NCBI RefSeq assembly: GCF_030315685.1
Contig: NZ_JASXSI010000004.1
Span: 186,001-250,000 of the forward strand
From: Gordonia sp. ABSL11-1
GTDB taxonomy: Bacteria > Actinomycetota > Actinomycetes > Mycobacteriales > Mycobacteriaceae
Direction: 5' to 3'
Length of the DNA stretch: 64,000 bases
In this document: positions 17,341 to 27,150 of the stretch, in pieces
Position numbering within the stretch: the first letter of the stretch is position 1
Layout of the letters: the number at the start of each line of letters is the position of its first letter
Program-made: the position numbers and the translations under genes
The notes under the pieces: generated by a model
Seen by the model: the letters and a program-made list of their open reading frames with translations, nothing else
Databases searched by the model: none
What the model was told of the DNA's origin: nothing

Positions 17341-17400
17341 CCCAGCACGGAGGCTACGCCGCGCCAGGGACACGACGCCGCGGGGCGCCTCCGTGCTGGG
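17341..17400. repeat. Long inverted repeat between convergent genes
   Basis: A 14-base perfect arm, CCCAGCACGGAGGC (17341-17354), pairs with GCCTCCGTGCTGGG (17387-17400) across a 32-base GC-rich spacer. It lies in the 151-base gap between ltp3 and the convergent CMD gene. A terminator or a small mobile-element remnant are both possible. Confidence 0.7.
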
Positions 17401-17442
17401 CACGTTGGGGGGAAGCTGCGGTGCGGTGCGTGCGGTGGGGCG

Positions 17443-17985
17443 CTACCTCTCCGGCACCGCGCACGCCGCCCCGTCGGACATCCCGGTCGGACGGACACCG
17501 AGCGCCTGATTGAGTCGCGCCCGTTGGTTCTCCCACGCCACCGTGGCGGCCAATTCGGCGATCTGACGGCGGGACAGATGGTGTGACAGTCGATCTCGTA
17601 GTTCCGAGAGATCGTCGCCGACGGCCGGTGTGATGGTCATCGCCTCGGCGTAGCCGATGACCAGTTTCTCCAGATCCGTGTAGGCGCCGCTGTCGCGAAA
17701 GCGTGGAAGGTCACGGATCTGTTGCTCGGTGACGCCCGCACCGCGGGCCAGCGCCGATCCGATGTCGAGGCAGAACTCGCAACTGACGAGGCCCGCGGTC
17801 TTGAGTTCGGCGAGTTCCTTGAGTTTCGGGTCGAGTGCGTTGCTCAGCAGCAATGCGGTCTCGTAGACACCGGTGGCCGCGGCGATCTGCGGTCGTCGTC
17901 CGAGCCACCCGACCAGGTCACCGCGATGTCGCTTGGAGGAGGCAAACGCCTTGCCGTAGCCACGGATTCGTTCGATTGCACGCAT
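17443..17985 (-). CDS. Carboxymuconolactone decarboxylase/AhpD-family protein
   Basis: A 180-residue CMD/AhpD-like protein with a CEFC pair near residue 75 in the conserved helix, followed by an LVIGYAEAMT region. The ATG at 17985 has AAGGTGGAG upstream. The start upstream of it at 18030 is rejected. These proteins act in peroxide or aldehyde-linked redox steps or ring decarboxylation. The substrate is unknown here. It is the last gene of a minus-strand group with the SnoaL-like and cyp125 genes, though a long hairpin separates it from them. Confidence 0.78.
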   Translation of the reverse strand: MRAIERIRGYGKAFASSKRHRGDLVGWLGRRPQIAAATGVYETALLLSNALDPKLKELAELKTAGLVSCEFCLDIGSALARGAGVTEQQIRDLPRFRDSGAYTDLEKLVIGYAEAMTITPAVGDDLSELRDRLSHHLSRRQIAELAATVAWENQRARLNQALGVRPTGMSDGAACAVPER

Positions 17986-18026
17986 CGCTCCACCTTTGCA
18001 GCCGATGAACGTGGGGAGAAATGCGT

Positions 18027-18088
18027 CCACCCCACCTCTCGTCTCTCACCTTCGTCGGTCCGAAGGTGGTTGACAAGAGATGGGGTGG
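18027..18088. terminator. Imperfect 28-bp inverted repeat between SnoaL-like and CMD genes
   Basis: Arm 18027-18054 (CCACCCCACCTCTC..) and arm 18061-18088 (..GAGATGGGGTGG) are complementary at about 23 of 28 positions around a 6-base loop. It lies just upstream of the CMD gene. It may be a terminator or attenuator separating that gene from the upstream cyp125 transcript. Confidence 0.65.
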
Positions 18089-18104
18089 ATTCGTGATCGA
18101 GTTC

Positions 18105-18569
18105 TCAGGCCGGTCGGACCGAGTTGATCGTCTTCTCGACCTCCCAGAATGCGCGGAGCGCACTCAGTTTGCCGTCGGCGTCCGCACGGTAGGTGAACAC
18201 GCCGTGCGCCTCGGAGATGTGCCCCGCGATGTGCGTGACGATCTTGCCGACGTAAGCGACCTCGTTGCCACAGATGATCTCGTCGTCGAAGACGAACTCG
18301 ATGCTCGCGGTAGTCGCGATCGACTTGTCCCAGAACTCCGCGATCTGTTCGTGTCCGCGGAATCCGTGTCCCTCGGGATCGAACATCGACGGCCCGACCG
18401 GATCCTCCACCGTCCCCTCAGCGGCAAAGTTCTCCACCCACGCCTGCTTGTCACGTGACGCGACGAGCTCCCGCGACCGACGACCAGCCACCACCGCGGG
18501 ATGATTCTCCCGGTCGATGTTCAGGTAGGCGGGGGCGTCGTTGCCCAGACCTGTTTCCTGATCCGTCAT
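18105..18569 (-). CDS. SnoaL-like / NTF2-fold protein
   Basis: A 154-residue NTF2-fold protein (SnoaL/ketosteroid isomerase-like) with VEDPVGPSMFDPEGHGFRG near residues 50-70. The ATG overlaps the cyp125 stop (ATGA), so it is translated with cyp125. Such folds include isomerases and hydratases. Coupling to cyp125 suggests a KstR-controlled steroid role, but no specific reaction can be assigned. Confidence 0.75.
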   Translation of the reverse strand: MTDQETGLGNDAPAYLNIDRENHPAVVAGRRSRELVASRDKQAWVENFAAEGTVEDPVGPSMFDPEGHGFRGHEQIAEFWDKSIATTASIEFVFDDEIICGNEVAYVGKIVTHIAGHISEAHGVFTYRADADGKLSALRAFWEVEKTINSVRPA

Positions 18570-19855
18570 TTGGTGCCGTAATCGACCTGGAGTTCCTTCA
18601 CGCCGTTGATCCACCCGTGACGGAGTCGGCGCGGCGCGGCCAGCCGGCTGATGTCTGGGACGAGATCGGCGAGCGCGTTGAACATCAGGTTGATCTCCAT
18701 GCGCGCGAGGTTCGCGCCGATGCAGAAATGTGCACCGTTGCCGCCGAAGCCGACGTGCGGGTTGGGATCGCGAAGGATGTTGAACGAGAACGGATCGTCG
18801 AATACGTCCTCGTCGTAGTTGGCCGAGCCGTAGAACATCCCGACGCGCTGGCCCTCCTTGATGTCGATCCCGCCGATCTGGGTGTCGCGCTTGGCGGTGC
18901 GCTGGAACGCGTTGACGGGGGTCGCCCAACGGACGATCTCGTCGACGGCCGTCGCCGGGCGTTCCTTCTTGAAGATCTCCCACTGATCCGGGTGCTCGAG
19001 GAATGCGTTCATGCCGTGGCTGATCGCATTGCGCGTCGTCTCGTTGCCGGCGACGGTCAGCAGGATGAAGAAGAACCCGAACTCGGTCTCGTCAAGAGCC
19101 TGTCCGTCGATGTCGGCATTGACCAGGGTCGAGACGATGTCCTCGACCGGGTCCTTGCGTCGCGCCTCGGCCATGGTGTACCCGTAGCCCAGGATCTCGG
19201 CGGATGCCATGGCGGGATCCTCGCCGAACTCCGGGTCGTCGTAGTTCATCATGTTGTTCGACCAGTCGAACAGCTTGCCGCGGTCTTCCTCCGGCACGCC
19301 GAGCAGGTCGGCGATCGCCAGCAGCGGCAGGTCGACGGCGACGTCGTGGACGAAGTCACCGTTCCCCTTCTCCGCGGCCTTGCTGACGATGGTGCGCGCC
19401 GCGTTGTCGAGCTTCTCCTCCAGCGAATGCACCGCGCGTGGCGTGAAGGCCTTCGACACGAGCTTGCGCAGCCTGGTGTGATCCGGCGGATCATGGTTGA
19501 TCAGCAGCGCCTTGGTGACGTCGAGCTGATCCTGGCTCATGTCGTCCTCGAAGCGCATGATGACACCGTTGGTCGCGGTCGACCAGTCATCGTTGTTCTT
19601 GGAGATCTCCCGGATGTGGGCGTGCTTGGACACCACCCAGTACCCGCCGTCATGGAAGCCCCCGCCCTTGCCGGGCAACTGGGCATTCCACCAGACCGGA
19701 GCTGTCTTGCGCAGTTGAGCGAACTCTTCGACCGGGATGCCGTTCTCGAGCAGGTCCGGGTTGGTGAAATCCCAACCCTCCTGCTCCATGAACGGAACAT
19801 TGGCCGCAGCGCCCCCGATGTCGGCGCCGGTTGTCGCACCCTGTGCCTGGGTCAC
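18566..19855 (-). CDS. cyp125: Steroid C26/C27-monooxygenase CYP125
   Basis: A 429-residue P450. It shows AGNETTRNA in helix I, the FQRTAKRD stretch, and haem loop FGGNGAHFCIGANLAR. Starts at a GTG with GAGGTG upstream. The longer frame crosses the operator. Family knowledge: CYP125 oxidises the terminal methyl of cholest-4-en-3-one to the acid, starting side-chain degradation. Electron partner could be FdxD. It is divergent from fadA5, as in Rv3545c-Rv3546, and has two KstR-type sites close upstream. This copy is the best candidate for the main CYP125 because of that context. Confidence 0.9.
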   Translation of the reverse strand: MTQAQGATTGADIGGAAANVPFMEQEGWDFTNPDLLENGIPVEEFAQLRKTAPVWWNAQLPGKGGGFHDGGYWVVSKHAHIREISKNNDDWSTATNGVIMRFEDDMSQDQLDVTKALLINHDPPDHTRLRKLVSKAFTPRAVHSLEEKLDNAARTIVSKAAEKGNGDFVHDVAVDLPLLAIADLLGVPEEDRGKLFDWSNNMMNYDDPEFGEDPAMASAEILGYGYTMAEARRKDPVEDIVSTLVNADIDGQALDETEFGFFFILLTVAGNETTRNAISHGMNAFLEHPDQWEIFKKERPATAVDEIVRWATPVNAFQRTAKRDTQIGGIDIKEGQRVGMFYGSANYDEDVFDDPFSFNILRDPNPHVGFGGNGAHFCIGANLARMEINLMFNALADLVPDISRLAAPRRLRHGWINGVKELQVDYGTK

Positions 19856-19878
19856 GTCACACCACCTCGCTGTGAGAT

Positions 19879-19892
19879 TAGAACCTGTTTCA
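19879..19892. promoter_or_regulatory. KstR-type operator 1 of the cyp125-fadA5 region
   Basis: TAGAACCTGTTTCA lies 23 bases upstream of the cyp125 GTG. The AACCTGTT core is intact. Confidence 0.82.
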
Positions 19893-19934
19893 ATCTCATT
19901 AGAGCACATTGTGACCCGAATGACAGGCCTCAAC

Positions 19935-19948
19935 GAGAACTTGTTCTA
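19935..19948. promoter_or_regulatory. KstR-type operator 2 of the cyp125-fadA5 region
   Basis: GAGAACTTGTTCTA lies 79 bases upstream of the cyp125 start and shows the AACTTGTT core. A third site is at 20145, making this region unusually rich in sites. The stretch between 19950 and 20140 holds no gene that I can support. Confidence 0.78.
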
Positions 19949-20144
19949 GTTTGGGCCGCCCGACCCGTCTCGAGATGCGGCGATACTGCCACCATCAATT
20001 GTGGCATGCCTCAGAGATGGCCGGTGGCGCCCCGTCGCGCGCTGTTATGCGCGACCAGCAACGTCTCCACATCATCGCCGACATCCGACAGAACGTCTTC
20101 CGATCACCAGCGCAGGCCCAGGTCACCCGCCCATGGACTCGGAT

Positions 20145-20158
20145 GAGAACATGTTCTA
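20145..20158. promoter_or_regulatory. KstR-type operator 3, upstream of fadA5
   Basis: GAGAACATGTTCTA is a near-perfect palindrome 50 bases upstream of the fadA5 ATG. Confidence 0.85.
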
Positions 20159-20178
20159 GTTTGAGGATGACGACATGA

Positions 20179-21371
<1,193 letters not shown>

Positions 21372-21372
<1 letters not shown>

Positions 21373-21859
21373 TGCCGGTCATGGATCCCAACGCGAGGCC
21401 GAAGCAGCCCGGCTCGCCGACGGTGGCGTGGCTGATCAAGGCCGGCTCCCGCCTCAACACGAAGCTCTACCGGGCCACGGGTGGTCGCTTGGGCAACAGC
21501 TGGCGCGTCGGGTCCGGCTTCCGCAAGCCCGTCCGGTGTGTCTGCTGACGACGATCGGCCGCAAGAGCGGTGCGCCGCGGACCGCGCCGCTGCTCTATCT
21601 CCGAAAGGGCGATGCCTTCGTGCTCGTCGCGTCGCAGGGTGGACTGCCCAGGAATCCGGCGTGGTTCCCGAACCTGACCGCGAATCCGGCGGTGAGCATC
21701 CAGGTCGGCAAGAACACCACCCACGAGCTGGTGGCGCGCACCGCGTCCGACTCCGAACGTGCCGAACTCTGGTCGGAGCTCGTCGAGCTCTATGCCGACT
21801 TCGACACCTATGCCGCGTGGACCGACCGTCAGATCCCGGTCGTCTGCGAGCCGCGCTGA
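21372..21859 (+). pseudogene. Ddn-like deazaflavin-dependent nitroreductase, frameshifted
   Basis: The frame from the ATG at 21372 encodes the N-terminal part (SPTVAWLIKAGSRLNTKLY..) and stops at 21546-21548. The frame continuing with LLTTIGRKSGAPRTAPLLYL and the C-terminus WTDRQIPVVCEPR is in another frame (-1). Joined, they give a normal-length Ddn homolog of about 160 residues (Rv3547 follows fadA5 in mycobacteria). The F420-binding TTxGRKSG segment is intact. A one-base loss near 21530 explains it. A sequencing error is possible. Its 3' end overlaps the convergent TetR gene. Confidence 0.8.
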
Positions 21860-22482
21860 CCCTTTGCTTCCCGGTCCGACCGCGGTAGCCCGCGGACGGC
21901 AGCGCCCACCCAGCGGTCGAGGAACGCCCGTAGCTCCGTATCGGACCGTGGTGGCCGGCCGGGATCGAGGACCATGGACTGCAGTGTCCGCAGGACGATT
22001 TCGATGATGTCCTCGATCTCGGCGAACCGATAGCCGGCACCCACCCAGTCGACGTCCATCCGATCGACCATCGACCGCGCGAACTGGCGCGCCATCTCCG
22101 AGGTGATCTCGCCGACGACGGGCACGCTCAGCCGGTCGGCCCGGAGCAGCAGACCGACGTATCGGTCGTCGGCGAGCTCGGCGAGACACACCGCGAGACC
22201 TTCCACCACCGCTTCATCCGGGGCCGTGATCCCCCGTAACCTCTCCTCGATCCTGCCCAGCAGTGCACCCACGGCGTCTATCGCTGTGGCCGAGAGCAAT
22301 TCATCGGTGCTGCGGAAATACCGGTAGACGGTCTGCCGCGTCACACCCAGGGTGCGGGCGACGTCGGCAAGCCCGGTGCCCGGCCCCTCCCGGTCTATCG
22401 TCTCGCGAGCCGCCGCGAGAATCCTGGCCACCGCGTCCTCGTCGTTGACCGGGACATTGCCTCCCCATCCGTGGGTGCGCAT
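21829..22482 (-). CDS. TetR-family regulator
   Basis: A 217-residue TetR protein with helix-turn-helix DVARTLGVTRQTVYRYFRST near residues 40-59. Not similar to KstR or KstR2 in the parts I can judge. The start is uncertain: the ATG at 22482 or a later GTG (VNDEDAVARIL). It is divergent from the CYP125-like gene at 22668, whose upstream region has no KstR site, so this regulator may control that P450 pair. This is inference from position. Confidence 0.78.
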   Translation of the reverse strand: MRTHGWGGNVPVNDEDAVARILAAARETIDREGPGTGLADVARTLGVTRQTVYRYFRSTDELLSATAIDAVGALLGRIEERLRGITAPDEAVVEGLAVCLAELADDRYVGLLLRADRLSVPVVGEITSEMARQFARSMVDRMDVDWVGAGYRFAEIEDIIEIVLRTLQSMVLDPGRPPRSDTELRAFLDRWVGAAVRGLPRSDREAKGQRGSQTTGI

Positions 22483-22667
22483 GTACCGCTCTACCCCTCA
22501 CCGAATCCGACGGACCTTCATGGGACGCCAGCCTACCGGCACGCTCCCGGCGGAGTCGGACATCTCGCCGACCATACGCGATGCGCGGATAATGCATGGT
22601 GTGGTGACGGCCGCCACAGTCGGCGGACAGTTCCCGTCCCACCGCGAGCCGGATCCGAGGAGACACC

Positions 22668-23921
22668 ATGGCCTCTGCAACCGGCGTCTGCCCGTTCAGC
22701 CCGGACTTCGACTTCACCGATCCCGACGTCCTGGAGCAGGGCATCCCGCTGACCGAGTTCGCCCAGCTCCGCGCGACCGCACCCGTCTGGTGGAACGCCC
22801 AGCCGGAAGGGACATCGGGCTTCACCGACGGCGGTTTCTGGGTGATCTCCAAACACGCCCACGTCCGGGAGATCTCGAAGAACAGTCAGCTGTGGTCGAC
22901 GAACGCGAACGGCGGGATCATCCGGCTCCCCGACTACGTCACCCCGGACCAGATCGAGTTCACCAAGGCGCTGTTGATCAACCACGATCCGCCCGAGCAC
23001 ACCCGACTGCGCAAGATCATCTCCCGGATGTTCACCCCGCGTGCGGTCGCCACCCTGGAGGAGAACCTGACGGACTCGGCCCGCCGCATCGTCCGCGAAG
23101 CGGCCGAGAAGGACACCGGCAACTTCGTCGACGACGTCGCGATTCACCTTCCGCTGCAGGCGATCCTGGATCTGCTGGGCGTGCCGGCACCCGACCGTCC
23201 GAGGTTGCACGAGCTCGTCGACGCGATCATCAACAGCGACGATCCCGATCAGACGATCGATCCGACGACCGCCAACGCCGAGTTGCTCGGGTACGCCTAT
23301 GCGATGGCCGAGGAGCGACGGAAGAACCCCACCGACGACGTGGTCACCACCCTGATCCAGGCCGACATCGACGGCGAGGCCCTCGACCAACTCGAGTTCG
23401 GCTTCTTCGTCATCCTGCTCATCACCGCCGGCAACGAGACCACCCGCAACGCGACCACTCATGGGATGAACGCCTTCCTGGACAATCCGGACCAGTGGGA
23501 GCTCTTCAAGCGCGAACGACCCGGCACGACGAACGACGAGGTGCTGCGGTGGGCCTCGCCCGTGCACGCGTTTCAGCGCACCGCGCTGGCCGACACGAGG
23601 GTCGGCGACGTCGATATCACCGCGGGGCAGCGCGTCGGATTATTCTACAGCTCAGCCAATTACGACGAAGACGTGTTCACCGACCCGTTCGCCTTCGACA
23701 TCACCCGCGACCCGAATCCGCACCTCGCATTCGGCGGCAACGGCGCGCACTTCTGCATCGGCGCCAACCTCGCCCGGCTCGAACTGACCCTGATCTTCAA
23801 CGCGATCGCGGAGGTCCTGCCCGACATCGGCCGGCTCGGCGACATGCGTCGGGTCCGCTCGGGCTGGCTGAACGGCGTCAAGGACCTCCCCGTGCGCTAC
23901 GGGGGCTGTCCGGTGACCTGA
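22668..23921 (+). CDS. CYP125-like cytochrome P450, second paralog
   Basis: A 417-residue P450 with AGNETTRNA, EVLRWASPVHAFQRTA and haem loop FGGNGAHFCIGANLAR, close to the CYP125 at 18566 throughout. A GAGGAGACACC sequence precedes the ATG. No KstR operator is seen in the 185 bases upstream. A role in steroid or related lipid side-chain oxidation is likely from the family. The substrate may differ from that of the first CYP125. Confidence 0.87.
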   Translation: MASATGVCPFSPDFDFTDPDVLEQGIPLTEFAQLRATAPVWWNAQPEGTSGFTDGGFWVISKHAHVREISKNSQLWSTNANGGIIRLPDYVTPDQIEFTKALLINHDPPEHTRLRKIISRMFTPRAVATLEENLTDSARRIVREAAEKDTGNFVDDVAIHLPLQAILDLLGVPAPDRPRLHELVDAIINSDDPDQTIDPTTANAELLGYAYAMAEERRKNPTDDVVTTLIQADIDGEALDQLEFGFFVILLITAGNETTRNATTHGMNAFLDNPDQWELFKRERPGTTNDEVLRWASPVHAFQRTALADTRVGDVDITAGQRVGLFYSSANYDEDVFTDPFAFDITRDPNPHLAFGGNGAHFCIGANLARLELTLIFNAIAEVLPDIGRLGDMRRVRSGWLNGVKDLPVRYGGCPVT

Positions 23922-23993
23922 CGGTGTACGGTCATGTGACGTAGGACACATCCACGGTGTGGACCGGCCGCCCGTGGGACCGCGGAGGACGCC

Positions 23994-25232
23994 ATGACCG
24001 CATCGACTCACCACACGTTCGACGTCATCGACTTCACCGATCCGGCACTGCTCGAGCGTGGTCTCCCCCTGGCGGAGTTCGCCGAGCGCCGCGCGACCGC
24101 GCCGGTGTGGTGGAATCCGCAGGCCATCGGCCCGGCCTTCTTCGATGACGAGGGATTCTGGGTGATCAGTCGCCATGCCGACATCCGGTCGGTCTCGAAG
24201 GACACCGCCACGTGGTCGAACTGGGCCAAGGGTGCCGTCATGCGCTTGCCGGAGACGTCGACACGGGAACAGGTCGACGCCGGGCGCGCCTTCCTCCTCA
24301 ACATGGATCCGCCCGAGCACACCCGGATGCGCAGGATCGTCTCGCGCATGTTCACACCGCGTGCGGTCGCCGCACTGGAGGATGACCTCCGCGAGCATGC
24401 CCGCGACATCATCTTCGCCGCAGCGGATCACGGTAGCGGGAACTTCGTCGAGGACATCGCAGTCCACCTACCGCTGCGTGCGATCCTCGACCTCCTCGGC
24501 GTTCCGGAGGCCGATCACGAGCATCTCTGCGATCTCGCCGATTCGATGGTCAATCCCGACGACCCCGACAGCAAGTTCGATCCCTTCACCGCCCACATCG
24601 AGATGCTCGGCTATGCCCAGGCGATGGCCGAGGACCGTCGTGCACATCCCCGTGACGACGTGGTGACCGTCCTCGTCCAGGCCGACGTCGACGGTCACGC
24701 GCTCAGCGAGATCGAGTTCGGGTTCTTCGTGATCCTGCTCGTCATCGCCGGCAACGAGACCACCCGCAACGCGATCTCCCATGGCCTCGACGCCTTTCTC
24801 GACCGCGCCGATCAGTGGGAGTTGTATCGGCGTGAACGTCCGCCCACCGCAGTCGACGAGATCATCCGCTGGGCCACCCCGGTGCACTGTTTCCAGCGCA
24901 CTGCTGTCATCGACACGGAAGTCGGCGGCGTACGGATCGCGCAGGGCCAGCGAGTGGGCCTGTTCTACAGTGCGGCGAACTACGACGACATGGCCTTCGA
25001 CGACCCGTTCACCTTCGACATCCTGCGCGACCCGAACCCGCATCTGAGCTTCGGCGGCAACGGCGCACACTTCTGCATCGGGGCAAATCTCGCGCGCCTG
25101 GAGGTTCGCCTGCTGTTCGACACCCTCGCCGACCTCGTCCCCGACATCACCAAACTCGCTGAGCCACAACGTGTCCGATCCGGCTGGTTGAACGGGGTGA
25201 AGGAGCTACGGGTCGATTACGGAGTGAGCTGA
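23994..25232 (+). CDS. CYP125-like cytochrome P450, third paralog
   Basis: A 412-residue P450 with AGNETTRNA, EIIRWATPVHCFQRTA and FGGNGAHFCIGANLAR. Starts at ATG 23994, 72 bases after the previous gene, with GGAGGACGCC upstream. It differs from the other two paralogs in the N-terminal 60 residues and around residues 195-215, where substrate contacts are expected. It is probably co-transcribed with its neighbour. Its function is unknown beyond family. Confidence 0.87.
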   Translation: MTASTHHTFDVIDFTDPALLERGLPLAEFAERRATAPVWWNPQAIGPAFFDDEGFWVISRHADIRSVSKDTATWSNWAKGAVMRLPETSTREQVDAGRAFLLNMDPPEHTRMRRIVSRMFTPRAVAALEDDLREHARDIIFAAADHGSGNFVEDIAVHLPLRAILDLLGVPEADHEHLCDLADSMVNPDDPDSKFDPFTAHIEMLGYAQAMAEDRRAHPRDDVVTVLVQADVDGHALSEIEFGFFVILLVIAGNETTRNAISHGLDAFLDRADQWELYRRERPPTAVDEIIRWATPVHCFQRTAVIDTEVGGVRIAQGQRVGLFYSAANYDDMAFDDPFTFDILRDPNPHLSFGGNGAHFCIGANLARLEVRLLFDTLADLVPDITKLAEPQRVRSGWLNGVKELRVDYGVS

Positions 25233-25239
25233 ACTCCGG

Positions 25240-25308
25240 TCCCTGAGTGAGGAGCGAGTCGCCCACCCATCACTTCCCTACGGCCCCCGGGACGCTCGCG
25301 CAGCGTCG
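25240..25308. repeat. Family C repeat fragment and small hairpin between convergent genes
   Basis: A partial copy starting GTCCCTGAGTGAGGAGCGAG, followed by GACGCT/AGCGTC (25292-25308) around a 5-base loop. It lies between the third CYP125-like gene and the convergent fadD. Probably terminator-like. Confidence 0.5.
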
Positions 25309-25326
25309 ACTCTCGGACGTTCCGCC

Positions 25327-26967
25327 CTATCCCACCCCGCGTCCCGACCCCTCCCAGAACTGTGCGCGGAGCGCCTTCTTGTCGGGCTTGCCCAGCGCGG
25401 TCAGGGGCAGCGACTCCGCGAAGATGACCTGCTTGGGCGACTGGACGGCGCCCTTGCGATCCTTCACCGACTGCTGGATCTCTGTTGTCACCTTCTCCTT
25501 GGCCTCATCACTCTGATCGGCATCGGTCCGCAGGACGACGACGGCGGTGACCGCTTCTCCCCACTTGTCGTCGGGGACACCGATCACACCCACCTGACCG
25601 ACCGAGGGATGTTCGGCGACAACGTCTTCCACCTCTCTCGGGAAGACATTGAAACCACCGGTCACGATCATGTCCTTGGTCCGGTCGACGATGTACCAGA
25701 ATCCGTCGGCGTCCTCGCGGGCGACATCGCCAGTACGGAGCCACCCGTCGCGGAAGGTGTCGGCGGTCTGTTCCGGTAGGCCCCAGTAGCCGCCGGCGAG
25801 CAGTGGACCGGCCACACAGATCTCGCCAGGCTCACCCTGCGGGACGGGCTTGTCGTCGGGACCGAGCAATGCGGTGCGCAAGAACGCCGACGGGCGTCCA
25901 CAACTGCTCAGCCGACGCGGATCCTCGCCGGGCTTGGGGTGATCGTTCTTGCCGAGATAGCTGATCACCATCGGCGCCTCGGACTGTCCGTAGTACTGGG
26001 CGAAGATCGGTCCGAAGCGTTCGATGGCCTCGGCCAGCCGGACCGGATTGATCGGCGACGCACCGTAATACACGGTCTCCAGCGACGAGAGGTCGCGCGT
26101 CCGCGAGTCGGGATGGTCCATCAGGGCATAGAGCATCGACGGCACCAGCATCGTCGCGGTGATGCGTTCCTCCTCGATGACCCGGAGCACCTCGGCGGGA
26201 TCGAACTTCGCCATGACGACCATGCACCCACCCTTGATGAGCGTGGGCACGAAGAATGCGGCACCCGCGTGCGACAGCGGCGTGCACATCAGGAACCGCG
26301 GATTCTCCGGCCATTCCCACTCGGAGAGCTGGATCTGCGTCATCGTCGACATCGCGCGCGCAGTTCCGATGACGCCCTTGGGCTTTCCGGTCGTGCCGCC
26401 CGTGTAGGTGATGGACACGACGTGCTCGGGTGGCAGATCCGCAGCGGCGAGCGGTTTGGGCTGATAGTTGTCCGCCTCCGCGATCACATCGCGACCGTAG
26501 GCGGCGAGTTCTTCGGGGACCGGGCCGAGCGTGAGGACCTGCTTCAGGCTGTCCACCCGCTCCACCAGGGCGAGCGCGCGCTCCACGAACATCGGCACCG
26601 GGTCGATGACCAGGGTGGTGACGCCGGCGTCGGAGAGAACGTAGGCGTGATCGTCGAGCGAACCGAGCGGGTGCAGCGCGGTACGCCGCCAGCCCTGGGT
26701 CTGCCCGGCGCCGATCACCAGCAGGACCTCCGGCCGATTCAGCGCGAGCAATCCGACCGTGGACCCGGTTCCGGCGCCCAGCGATTCGAACGCCTGCTGA
26801 TACCGGCTGACCGCGTCGGCCATCTCACGACCGGTCAGTTCGGTCTCGCCGAGGAACAGCACCTTGCGACTCGCGTGGCGGCGCAGAGCCGCGACCAGCA
26901 GGTCGCCGAGGTGGGTGCCGCCGCGCAGGTGGTCGAGGTCGGTCGTCGCATCCTGAACATCAGTCAT
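25327..26967 (-). CDS. Acyl-CoA synthetase (AMP-forming), unassigned FadD
   Basis: A 546-residue ligase with P-loop [13 protein letters not shown] near residue 190 and the C-terminal GWLRTGDVA and DRTKDMIVTGGFNVFPREVE motifs. The closest named mycobacterial FadD is not clear to me. It is neither FadD3, FadD17 nor FadD19, all encoded elsewhere here. Two KstR-type sites upstream suggest it activates a steroid acid or a product of steroid degradation. It reads towards the third CYP125-like gene. Confidence 0.85.
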   Translation of the reverse strand: MTDVQDATTDLDHLRGGTHLGDLLVAALRRHASRKVLFLGETELTGREMADAVSRYQQAFESLGAGTGSTVGLLALNRPEVLLVIGAGQTQGWRRTALHPLGSLDDHAYVLSDAGVTTLVIDPVPMFVERALALVERVDSLKQVLTLGPVPEELAAYGRDVIAEADNYQPKPLAAADLPPEHVVSITYTGGTTGKPKGVIGTARAMSTMTQIQLSEWEWPENPRFLMCTPLSHAGAAFFVPTLIKGGCMVVMAKFDPAEVLRVIEEERITATMLVPSMLYALMDHPDSRTRDLSSLETVYYGASPINPVRLAEAIERFGPIFAQYYGQSEAPMVISYLGKNDHPKPGEDPRRLSSCGRPSAFLRTALLGPDDKPVPQGEPGEICVAGPLLAGGYWGLPEQTADTFRDGWLRTGDVAREDADGFWYIVDRTKDMIVTGGFNVFPREVEDVVAEHPSVGQVGVIGVPDDKWGEAVTAVVVLRTDADQSDEAKEKVTTEIQQSVKDRKGAVQSPKQVIFAESLPLTALGKPDKKALRAQFWEGSGRGVG

Positions 26968-26979
26968 GGTTCTAAAGAC

Positions 26980-26993
26980 TAGGACGTGTTACA
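26980..26993. promoter_or_regulatory. Weak KstR-type half-site near the fadD start
   Basis: TAGGACGTGTTACA has one arm (GTGTTA) matching the consensus and GAC in place of AAC. It lies 13 bases upstream of the fadD ATG. Confidence 0.5.
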
Positions 26994-27070
26994 GCTTCAG
27001 GGAAGGACCGGGTTCACTTCAGTGGCGATGACGTGGCAATAAGGACATTCAGCTCGCGATCGGAGCAACA

Positions 27071-27084
27071 TAGAACGTGTTTCA
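27071..27084. promoter_or_regulatory. KstR-type operator between fadD and the GyrA-like/GNAT gene
   Basis: TAGAACGTGTTTCA is a good match identical to the fdxD-fadE26 site. It lies 104 bases from the fadD start and 67 bases from the GNAT gene start, so it could serve both. Confidence 0.82.
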
Positions 27085-27150
27085 TTTTGATCGAACGAGG
27101 AATGTCATCGACGCCCCACCCCAGCGGGTGCTGAACTACCATCGGGAGTC

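Noticed and set aside
19951..20178. Small 75-residue frame between the KstR-type sites
   Set aside because: It has no ribosome site, no similarity that I recognise, and runs over an operator.
21530..21548. Programmed frameshift in the ddn-like gene
   Set aside because: No slippery heptamer or downstream structure is visible at the junction.
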